The position numbers and the translations under genes were made by a program. 5,156 nt of DNA from Candidatus Zixiibacteriota bacterium (GTDB lineage Bacteria > Zixibacteria > MSB-5A5 > GN15 > PGXB01). Shown piece by piece: positions 1 to 5,156 of this stretch (the stretch's first letter is position 1; each line of letters starts with the position of its first letter). The notes beneath the pieces are model-generated. The model saw nothing but the letters and a program-made list of their open reading frames with translations, had not been told where the DNA came from and made no database searches. The stretch is taken from positions 1 through 5,156 of the forward strand of contig JAAERC010001120.1 in the NCBI GenBank assembly GCA_024230695.1. Direction: 5' to 3'.

Positions 1-1197
1 GCTGTTGTGGGAAGTGAACCGATTTTAGCCTCTGAGTTGGCCGCACAAATACAGCTGATGGCTATTCAGAGAGGGATACGTCCCAAGAACGAAGCTGAGT
101 TGGTACAATTTCAGGAACAGATACTAAATGATTTGATCGCCGAAAGACTGATGTTGGCTGAAGCTCAGAAAGACACTACCATTTCTGTTTCTGATGAACA
201 GATTGAAATGGGTGTTGAGGATCATATTAGTAGTTTGGTAAAACAGTTTCCGTCGGATGAAGCATTTCTTGAAGAATTATCTAAAGAAGGATTGACTCTC
301 CGTGCTTTCAAAAAGAAGCTTCGTCCTGAAATCGGCAATCAACTCCTCAAGCAACAGTTAATAAATAGGAAAATATCAAGTATTGCTATTTCGAATAAAG
401 AAGTTAATGATTTTTACGAGATATATAAAGACTCAATCGCCAATCAACCCGAGGCAGTCCGGTTGGCACATATCCTGGTTACCTTCCAGCCATCGGGCGG
501 GACCGAAGATTCGGTTCGACAAATAGCTCAAACAGTCAGGGAAAATGCCGTTGCGGGAGCAGATTTTGCAACAATGGCAATTACATACTCGGATGGTCCG
601 GGTGCTTTGACTGGCGGTGATTTAGGGTTTCTATCCAAAGATGATGTTGTCCCCGAATTTGGACGGGTTGCTTTTAACCTCCAACCGGGGGAGATATCAA
701 GCATTATCCGCACTGTTTATGGTCTGCATATTGTTAAGTGTGAGGAAAAAAGAGGTACGCAATCACATCTTCGTCAGATACTGTTTGAAGTTTTACCAAC
801 GCCATTTGATTCATCGCTTAGTTATGGCCTGATTGATTCATTGCTCACCGAAATAAAAGCCGGTGCCGATTTCAGAGAAATGGCCAAAGTATTTTCGGCC
901 GATGATGAATCCCGGGCAAAAGGCGGCGAATTGGGCTGGTTTGCTATTTCCAATCTGCCGGTTGAATTCGCGGAGAGTACAGAAAAAATGAAAGAAAAAG
1001 ATGATCTTGAAGGACCGGTACAGTCTGAGTATGGTCTGCATATATTGAAATTGTTGGATCGTCAGGAATCACGCGCAATAACGCTTGGTGATGATTTTGA
1101 CCGAATCAAAGAGATGGCCCGACAGGAGAAAACCGGCGAGATCGTTGATGAGTGGCTCGATGAACTAAAAGATAAAGTGTATGTCGAGATTCGCTAA
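1..1197 (+). CDS. surA: SurA-like periplasmic chaperone / parvulin peptidyl-prolyl cis-trans isomerase, 5'-truncated by window edge
   Basis: Likely a periplasmic chaperone and prolyl isomerase that escorts unfolded outer-membrane and secreted proteins. The frame is open from base 1 (AVVGSEPILASELAAQ), which matches the start of mature SurA just after 'DKIVA', so the GTG at 7 is probably internal and the signal peptide lies upstream, out of view. Counting residues from that GTG, 1-150 form the helical SurA N-terminal chaperone domain. Parvulin domain 1 is about 151-248 (RLAHILV with H155, YSDGPGA, GGDLGFL, YGLHIVK with H241). Parvulin domain 2 is about 253-352 (GGELGWF, YGLHILK with H345). In domain 2 the first conserved His is replaced by Q257 (LRQILF). 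The rest is a C-terminal helix ending VYVEIR-stop. The visible 398 codons plus about 25-40 missing residues fit the usual SurA length (about 430). The next gene starts 22 bases later, so the two are probably cotranscribed. A PrsA/PpiD-type isomerase is the alternative, but the long N-terminal domain and two parvulin domains favour SurA. Confidence 0.9.
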   Translation, partial: AVVGSEPILASELAAQIQLMAIQRGIRPKNEAELVQFQEQILNDLIAERLMLAEAQKDTTISVSDEQIEMGVEDHISSLVKQFPSDEAFLEELSKEGLTLRAFKKKLRPEIGNQLLKQQLINRKISSIAISNKEVNDFYEIYKDSIANQPEAVRLAHILVTFQPSGGTEDSVRQIAQTVRENAVAGADFATMAITYSDGPGALTGGDLGFLSKDDVVPEFGRVAFNLQPGEISSIIRTVYGLHIVKCEEKRGTQSHLRQILFEVLPTPFDSSLSYGLIDSLLTEIKAGADFREMAKVFSADDESRAKGGELGWFAISNLPVEFAESTEKMKEKDDLEGPVQSEYGLHILKLLDRQESRAITLGDDFDRIKEMARQEKTGEIVDEWLDELKDKVYVEIR

Positions 1198-1219
1198 TCA
1201 CTATGAAGGTTGATTTCAA

Positions 1220-1462
1220 ATGAGGTTAGATTTATATCTATCAAAAGTTGGTTTGGTAAAAAGAAGATCAAAAGCCAAAGAGTTGGCTTCCAGTGGATTG
1301 GTAGAAATCAATGGAAAAAACTCCAAACCATCGTATGAAATAAAAATTGGCGATATTGTAAAAATCGGTGGAAAACAGATGATAACCGCCGAATTGCTTG
1401 ATATTCCGAACGGGAATGTAAAAAAAGAGGATCGTGAGAAATACTTTAAGATTCTAAATTGA
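1220..1462 (+). CDS. rqcP: S4-domain RNA-binding protein, RqcP/YabO-like (Hsp15 relative)
   Basis: An 80-residue protein that is almost entirely one S4 RNA-binding domain: MRLDLYLSKVGLVKRR (R2, D4, R15-R16), then AKELASSGLVEINGK, KPSYEIKIGDIV, and a short tail KKEDREKYFKILN. The N-terminus and particularly the 'KKE...Y..IL' tail resemble Bacillus YabO/RqcP, from memory, more than the longer, highly basic C-terminus of E. coli Hsp15 (HslR). RqcP family members bind the 50S subunit carrying obstructed nascent chains and, with RqcH, support C-terminal alanine tailing in bacterial ribosome-associated quality control. The ATG at 1220 is preceded by GAAGGT at 1205-1210, a good ribosome binding site with 9 bases of spacing. 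It lies 22 bases after the surA stop with no terminator between, so it is likely in that operon. No rqcH is visible. The S4-domain assignment is firm; the choice between RqcP and a generic Hsp15-like protein is inferred. Confidence 0.82.
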   Translation: MRLDLYLSKVGLVKRRSKAKELASSGLVEINGKNSKPSYEIKIGDIVKIGGKQMITAELLDIPNGNVKKEDREKYFKILN

Positions 1463-1494
1463 CCTATATTCAAAACAATTTTGAAGTTTATCTA

Positions 1495-1539
1495 TTGATT
1501 TTTTAGGTTTTTTGAGTTTATATTCGTCTTGGATATAGT
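1495..1539 (+). promoter_or_regulatory. Candidate sigma-70-type promoters for the STAS gene
   Basis: Two overlapping candidates are visible in the AT-rich gap between rqcP and the STAS gene: TTGATT (1495-1500), 18 bases, TATATT (1519-1524); and TTGAGT (1512-1517), 16 bases, TATAGT (1534-1539). Either would give a leader of roughly 35-55 bases before the ATG at 1582. The 119-base gap, compared with 22 bases for the previous pair, supports an independent transcription unit. In DNA this AT-rich such matches also arise by chance, so only one or neither may be used. Confidence 0.4.
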
Positions 1540-1581
1540 TGAAAATGAAAAACAAACAATAATTATAAATCGGAGCAAAAG

Positions 1582-1920
1582 ATGAAAATTTCCGATAACG
1601 TAAAAGACGGAAAAGTTATTATTGCCCTTGAGGGCAAAGTGATGGGCGGCCCGGATGCCACCACCTTTCATGGCAAACTTCATGAGTATGTGACCAGTGG
1701 TCAGAAACAAATTATTATCGATCTGGCCAAAGTCGAGTGGATGAGTTCAGTCGGACTTGGGATGCTTATCTCGGCGATGACCACAATGAAAAACGCCGAA
1801 GGTGAATTGAAATTGGCCAATGTTACTGAGTCGATTGAATCTCTTCTGACAATCACCAGACTGATTACAATTTTTAAGGCATACGATTCGATTGATGAAG
1901 CAATCGCGGCCTTTGAATAG
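1582..1920 (+). CDS. STAS-domain protein, anti-sigma-factor-antagonist type (SpoIIAA/RsbV-like)
   Basis: A 112-residue single-domain cytoplasmic protein of the STAS fold. Visible landmarks are the opening strand pair (DGKVIIALEGKVMGGPDA, residues 9-26), the central strand QIIIDLAKVEWMSSVGLGML (43-62), the strand GELKLANV (74-81) and the last helix with a DEAIAAF ending. In this family the serine of the 'DSSGL/SSAGL' motif is phosphorylated by a cognate anti-sigma serine kinase and released by a PP2C phosphatase. Here the matching residue is S56 in SSVGLG (S55 replaces the Asp of SpoIIAA). The ATG is preceded by GGAG (1572-1575) with 6 bases of spacing. No anti-sigma kinase, PP2C phosphatase or sigma factor is in the window, so its partner is unknown and could be elsewhere on the chromosome. 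Such orphan antagonists can also serve in general partner-switching pathways or in lipid-transport (MlaB-like) complexes; the intact SS motif favours partner switching. A strong terminator follows. Confidence 0.9.
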   Translation: MKISDNVKDGKVIIALEGKVMGGPDATTFHGKLHEYVTSGQKQIIIDLAKVEWMSSVGLGMLISAMTTMKNAEGELKLANVTESIESLLTITRLITIFKAYDSIDEAIAAFE

Positions 1921-1944
1921 TTTTTTAAAGTTATAACGAATCAT

Positions 1945-1975
1945 AAGGCAGGTGTTTGAAGCGCCTGCCTTTTTT
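1945..1975 (+). terminator. Intrinsic terminator after the STAS gene
   Basis: AGGCAGG pairs with CCTGCCT, extended inward by one G-T and one G-C pair to about 9 bp (1946-1954 with 1962-1970). The loop is about 7 bases, and the stem runs into a T-tract (1970-1975). It begins 25 bases after the STAS stop codon. Read on the minus strand, the same stem is not followed by a good T-tract (TTATGATT), so it is best taken as a one-way terminator, although the stem may slow readthrough from the convergent gene. Confidence 0.9.
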
Positions 1976-2123
1976 ATTGAAAACCTCATTTGATGAATAA
2001 TATTCATGCAAATATTTCTAATAATGCAAATAAATGAATTGTATTGTATTGATAATATAGGACGAAGTAATTTTTGATATATTGGTCTTATAGGCTCAAT
2101 TATTAAGAATGCGATAGCAATGC
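1976..2123. other. AT-rich convergent intergenic region with small palindrome and direct repeat
   Basis: This 148-base gap lies between the convergent STAS and GT-C genes. It holds a perfect 15-base palindrome (ATGAATAATATTCAT, 1993-2007), a 9-base direct repeat ATGCAAATA at 2006-2014 and 2024-2032 (18 bases start to start), and a short GTATT tandem near 2040. No reading frame here resembles a protein and there is no clear intrinsic terminator for the minus-strand gene. The function of the repeats is unknown and they may be chance in AT-rich DNA. Confidence 0.5.
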
Positions 2124-3935
2124 TCAATCCAACCGGTTGACCTTTATTTGATTGAGATTGATTTCTTTTGCCAATGTACTATCACCGGTCACTTCATAAT
2201 ACCGAGCCAAATAATTGGCCGATATTGTGGCATAACCGTTTGATCTTTTTATTGCTTCTTTAAAAAATGTAACACCATCTTTTGGTTCGCCGAACTCAAG
2301 CTCTATTTGCCCCAGTATTGAAAGTGGCAGATAAAAATCGGGTGGACCTTTTATTATTGATTGAAATGCCATCTCAAAAGCATCATCGTACTCTCTACGG
2401 TTATTGCGATTGATCGCCTCTGCAAATAGATCTACAAAAAGAGGGTCCGGGAAATAGATATCTTCTCCAGAAAAATCAGGACGGCGTTTATAAATAACTT
2501 TCATCTCAACTCCAGCGCCAAACACCGGATAGTACCCCTGTCTGAATTTGGATGATAAAAATAACGCTTTTTCGGCGGGGGCCGATGGTTTCATATTGGT
2601 TGAGAAGATGATAAAATCAGGATCACTTTTCATAATATAAGGAATATTATAATTCCGCTCTTTCCAGTTTGATCTGATATTGGCAATGGTTTGGGGGTTT
2701 TTCGCGATATGCCTGTCAGTCAGACCAAGCATATCAATCACATATGCATCGCTGTAATAACTGAAAGCACCAATGGTAGTACAGGCGATTTTGTTATGCG
2801 ATTTGGCATGTGGGTCGAGAATAAAAGCCAGATGGGTCATCTTGTTGACTAATCCACGTTCGGCTGTGAGAAAACCTTTAATATGTTCAGCCGGGATAAA
2901 ATAAGAATAAATCCCAATTATTAGAATTATTGTGATTATTACGCTGTTATAGTTTTTGTGCTTAAATATCTCGGAGTTCCTGGCAAGATAAACCAAAGAG
3001 TAAACCAGAAGCATATAGAACAAAGCCAAAATCGGAATGAAAAAACGAAAACAGTGCAAGACATCACCGCCTACCAATAAAATATATGCACAAAAAACAA
3101 CTGCTACAGACAGGATAAGTCGTAATGGCCGTGGCAAGTATTTCGCCGCAAATAATGGTATTAAAAGTATTCCGCCATATAAGCCATAATGAGTCATAAA
3201 CAGCCAGACGTATTCAATGCCTGATATAAGATACTCTATCGATGATCCGGTCTTGGCATAAAACGGGTTTGGCAGGATGTCATTATAATATACAAAACGA
3301 AATATAAATTGCGGGACTATAAATATTAAAAACAATGCCAGAAATTTCACTATATCTTTGATACCAAACTGTTTGGAATAAGTAAAAAATACCAAAATTG
3401 TTACAAAAATTAGACCGCCCTCAGGACGGGTCAAGGTTGCGATAGCAAGAATCGGCACAAATAATAGATTTTTATTAGAGGCGAGATAAGATCCATATAA
3501 GATTAAAACAGCAAAAAGAACCGTCTCCATCCCCGAAATAGACCAATATGCGAAGGCACCATTACATACAAGAAGAAAAGGAACTGCTAATGGTAAATAA
3601 ATATTTTCCTTGAAATCGGGTAATTTACTGCACCACAAAAACGATAGAAAAATCAGACCTATGCCGGAAATTATTCCTATTACTTTGGAGGCGATAATTA
3701 TGTCGATCCCAAACCGCCCCAGAAGTGATAAAAGCAGGATAAAAAAGAGACTGGTATAACCCTCGACCTGTTCCCCCGGATTAAACGTCAGGCCATCGCC
3801 GTTTATGAAATTTTTGACATAACGATATGAGATATAGGCATCATCCTGAGTAAACGAATTTGAGACAACATTAACAACAAAGACGGCGCAAAATAGCACC
3901 AAGATGATATATTGGAACAATTTCATTTTTGACAT
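2124..3935 (-). CDS. Polytopic GT-C-fold glycosyltransferase (AftB-like) with C-terminal TPR-like tail
   Basis: A 603-residue inner-membrane protein, probably a transferase using a polyprenyl-phosphate sugar donor; donor and acceptor are unknown. TM1 is about residues 5-25, followed by the periplasmic loop TQDDAYISYRYV with the D31-D32 pair typical of GT-C enzymes, then GDGLTFNPGEQVEGYTS (46-62). About ten further hydrophobic segments run to about residue 345. Other landmarks are LTRPEGGL (168-175), PNPFYAKTG (222-230), GGDVLHCFRFFIP (289-301) and, in the soluble part, DMLGLTDRHIA (401-411). As I recall them, these motifs recur in mycobacterial AftB (arabinofuranosyltransferase) and its many uncharacterised relatives. 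Residues about 500-590 are helical TPR-like repeats (DDAFEMAFQSIIKGPPD, LGQIELEFGEPKDGVTFFKEAI, NYLARYYEVTGD), probably periplasmic. The ATG at 3935 has AGAG (3940-3937) only one base upstream. ATG at 3926 (Met4) has that AGAG 10 bases upstream and may be the true start, giving 600 residues. The gene is convergent with STAS and divergent from the helicase, with no glycan genes nearby. The GT-C class is firm, the specific activity is not. Confidence 0.8.
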   Translation of the reverse strand: MSKMKLFQYIILVLFCAVFVVNVVSNSFTQDDAYISYRYVKNFINGDGLTFNPGEQVEGYTSLFFILLLSLLGRFGIDIIIASKVIGIISGIGLIFLSFLWCSKLPDFKENIYLPLAVPFLLVCNGAFAYWSISGMETVLFAVLILYGSYLASNKNLLFVPILAIATLTRPEGGLIFVTILVFFTYSKQFGIKDIVKFLALFLIFIVPQFIFRFVYYNDILPNPFYAKTGSSIEYLISGIEYVWLFMTHYGLYGGILLIPLFAAKYLPRPLRLILSVAVVFCAYILLVGGDVLHCFRFFIPILALFYMLLVYSLVYLARNSEIFKHKNYNSVIITIILIIGIYSYFIPAEHIKGFLTAERGLVNKMTHLAFILDPHAKSHNKIACTTIGAFSYYSDAYVIDMLGLTDRHIAKNPQTIANIRSNWKERNYNIPYIMKSDPDFIIFSTNMKPSAPAEKALFLSSKFRQGYYPVFGAGVEMKVIYKRRPDFSGEDIYFPDPLFVDLFAEAINRNNRREYDDAFEMAFQSIIKGPPDFYLPLSILGQIELEFGEPKDGVTFFKEAIKRSNGYATISANYLARYYEVTGDSTLAKEINLNQIKVNRLD

Positions 3936-3941
3936 GCTCTA

Positions 3942-3969
3942 ATAATACAATTTTTCGAAACTTTTTCAA
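3942..3969 (-). promoter_or_regulatory. Candidate promoter for the GT-C gene
   Basis: On the minus strand, TTGAAA (3969-3964) is followed after 16 bases by TATTAT (3947-3942), a good sigma-70-type match. Transcription would begin near 3935-3936, on or beside the first ATG of the gene. That implies either a leaderless mRNA, or translation from Met4 at 3926 with a very short leader, or that this match is not the real promoter. Confidence 0.45.
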
Positions 3970-3987
3970 GTAGTGATTGATATTAAC

Positions 3988-4015
3988 TTGCCAAAAAAAA
4001 AGATACACCTATATT
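3988..4015 (+). promoter_or_regulatory. Candidate promoter for the UvrD/PcrA-like helicase gene
   Basis: TTGCCA (3988-3993), 16 bases including a nine-base A-run (3993-4001 overlaps its start), then TATATT (4010-4015). Transcription would start near 4022, leaving a leader of about 20 bases. The Shine-Dalgarno is weak: GGA at 4033-4035, 7 bases before the ATG at 4043. I see no LexA-type operator in the gap. Confidence 0.45.
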
Positions 4016-4042
4016 CTGGTTTTTACGAGATTGGACAACAAA

Positions 4043-5156
4043 ATGAAACAAGAATATTTAGATAACCTCAACCCGAAACAAAAAGAAGCGGTGATGACCA
4101 CCGATGGCCCTCTTTTGATTATTGCAGGGGCAGGTTCGGGTAAAACCAGAGTTTTGACCTCGAGAGTGGCTCATATTCTCAACTGCGGTCTGGCGGAGCC
4201 ATATAATATTATGGCAGTGACGTTCACCAACAAAGCGGCTCGGGAAATGAAAGAACGTATCGAAAACCTACTTGAGGGAAACACCTATGGCCTGACAGTT
4301 TCAACTTTTCATTCGTTTTGCGCGATGCTTCTGAGGAGAGAAGCAACCGCGATTGGTTATCCGACTAATTTTGTAATATATGATGAAGATGATGCCAAAT
4401 CACTTGTAAAAAACTGTATCGATCAACTCGGCCTGTCACGGACCCAATTTACATTCCAATCAGTTCGGCGAAAAATCTCAAGCGCCAAAAACAGCATGGA
4501 AGATGCGGCTACATATTCAAAAAAGGCATCCGGCTATTTTGAGACTCGAACAGCAGAGATATATCAGATGTATGAGCGACGTCTCAAGGAATGTTATGCC
4601 TTCGATTTTGACGATCTGATTTTTCAGTCCGTTCGACTGCTGAAGGAAAATGAAAATATTCGCGCCAATTATCAGAATAAATTGAAATATATTCTTGTTG
4701 ATGAATATCAGGATACTAACCATAGCCAGTATAAGTTATTGCAATTCCTAATCGGCCCGGATAAAAATATTTGTGTCGTTGGTGATGAGGACCAATCAAT
4801 ATACAAATGGCGTGGAGCCGATATCTCTAATATCCTTAATTTTGAGAAAGATTATCCCGGCGCCAAGGTTATCAAATTGGAGCAGAATTATCGTTCTACC
4901 CGAACGATTCTTGAGGCCGCATCGGCTGTGATTGCAAATAATGAGGAGCGCAAAGGCAAGGTCCTTTGGACAGAGATCGAGCAGGGTGATCCGGTTCGTT
5001 TGATATTAAACGATACTGCTTCCGATGAAGCCGGAGCGATAATCAGCGCCATTGAATCGTGTCGCCAGAATTATGAATTAAAAAATATGGCCATATTGTA
5101 TCGCACCAATGCCCAATCAAGAGCGTTTGAGGAACATCTTAGAAGACATAATATCC
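4043..5156 (+). CDS. pcrA: UvrD/PcrA-type superfamily 1 ATP-dependent 3'-5' DNA helicase, 3'-truncated by window edge
   Basis: The frame is open from ATG 4043 to the end of the window (371 full codons). The product is the N-terminal half of a helicase that normally runs to about 650-750 residues and unwinds DNA in nucleotide excision repair, mismatch repair and removal of proteins or RNA polymerase from DNA. Motifs in order: Q-motif LNPKQKEAV (9-17, Q13); Walker A AGAGSGKT (28-35, K34); Ia FTNKAAREM (61-69); Ib STFHSF (87-92); DFDDLI; Walker B DEYQD (220-224, catalytic E221); motif III GDEDQSIYKWRGAD (247-260); motif IV LEQNYRST (279-286); then AILYRTNAQSRAFEE (350-364) at the start of domain 2A. 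All expected catalytic residues in the visible part are present, so this is an intact gene cut by the window. Motifs V and VI, which would separate PcrA, UvrD and Rep more clearly, are outside. LNPKQKEAV and GDEDQSIYKWRGAD read most like PcrA. It diverges from the GT-C gene across 107 bases. Confidence 0.95.
   Translation, partial: MKQEYLDNLNPKQKEAVMTTDGPLLIIAGAGSGKTRVLTSRVAHILNCGLAEPYNIMAVTFTNKAAREMKERIENLLEGNTYGLTVSTFHSFCAMLLRREATAIGYPTNFVIYDEDDAKSLVKNCIDQLGLSRTQFTFQSVRRKISSAKNSMEDAATYSKKASGYFETRTAEIYQMYERRLKECYAFDFDDLIFQSVRLLKENENIRANYQNKLKYILVDEYQDTNHSQYKLLQFLIGPDKNICVVGDEDQSIYKWRGADISNILNFEKDYPGAKVIKLEQNYRSTRTILEAASAVIANNEERKGKVLWTEIEQGDPVRLILNDTASDEAGAIISAIESCRQNYELKNMAILYRTNAQSRAFEEHLRRHNI

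Noticed and set aside
528..1041. Frames at 528-713 (-), 641-832 (+) and 838-1041 (-) inside surA
   Set aside because: All lie inside the continuous SurA reading frame, which has two recognisable parvulin domains; these are shadow frames.
1216..1473. 85-codon minus-strand frame fully antisense to the S4-domain gene
   Set aside because: It mirrors the rqcP-like gene, whose plus-strand product has a clear S4 domain and ribosome binding site; the antisense product resembles nothing known.
1492..1710. 72-codon minus-strand frame over the STAS promoter region and gene start
   Set aside because: It is antisense to the STAS start, with no ribosome binding site or domain to support it.
1945..1975. 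Bidirectional terminator serving the GT-C gene as well
   Set aside because: On the minus strand the stem is followed by TTATGATT, not a proper T-tract, and it lies about 150 bases past the GT-C stop. It is well supported only for the plus strand.
1747..2127. 126-codon minus-strand frame overlapping the STAS gene and the convergent gap
   Set aside because: Most of it is antisense to the well-supported STAS gene and its product is compositionally odd (rich in Ile, Cys and Asn) with no recognisable domain.
4517..4723. 68-codon minus-strand frame rich in Ile, Phe and Leu
   Set aside because: It is antisense to the helicase between motifs Ib and II; its hydrophobic look comes from reading Lys/Asn/Asp-rich codons backwards.
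1..5156. A new defence, mobile or CRISPR-type system in this window
   Set aside because: No transposase, integrase, terminal inverted repeats, spaced repeat array or toxin-antitoxin-like pair was seen. The helicase reads as housekeeping PcrA/UvrD with normal motifs and a chromosomal context.

Overview
This 5.2 kb window is ordinary bacterial chromosome, AT-rich (roughly 40% GC by eye), with standard codon use and recognisable Shine-Dalgarno sites. A SurA-type periplasmic chaperone implies an outer membrane, so the host is probably Gram-negative. The mix of SurA, a YabO/RqcP-like S4 protein, a lone STAS protein and an AftB-like GT-C membrane enzyme would fit a deep-branching or candidate phylum, for example one in or near the FCB group. 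That placement is a guess; no marker in the window settles it.

Layout: (1) 1-1197, plus strand, a SurA-like parvulin peptidyl-prolyl isomerase whose N-terminus lies before the window. (2) 1220-1462, plus strand, a small S4 RNA-binding protein resembling RqcP/YabO, 22 bases after surA and probably cotranscribed with it. (3) 1463-1581, an AT-rich gap with candidate promoters. (4) 1582-1920, plus strand, a stand-alone STAS-domain protein of the anti-sigma-factor-antagonist type, closed by a strong intrinsic terminator at 1945-1975. (5) 1976-2123, a short AT-rich convergent gap with a palindrome and a direct repeat. (6) 2124-3935, minus strand, a polytopic GT-C-type glycosyltransferase with a C-terminal TPR-like tail. 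(7) 3936-4042, a divergent promoter region. (8) 4043-5156, plus strand, the N-terminal half of a UvrD/PcrA-type superfamily 1 DNA helicase. It has no stop codon in the window and runs off the end, so a caller that requires a complete ORF would miss it.

The first two genes form a protein-quality pair (envelope folding and, if the RqcP call holds, rescue of stalled ribosomes). The STAS gene looks like its own transcription unit. The GT-C gene is in opposite orientation to everything around it and has no glycan-pathway neighbours here. I see no mobile element, CRISPR array, tRNA, rRNA or defence locus, and no convincing new multi-gene system. The points most worth a second look are the RqcP-like gene next to surA, the lost histidine in the second parvulin domain, the TPR-tailed GT-C enzyme, and the very short or absent leader predicted for its mRNA.
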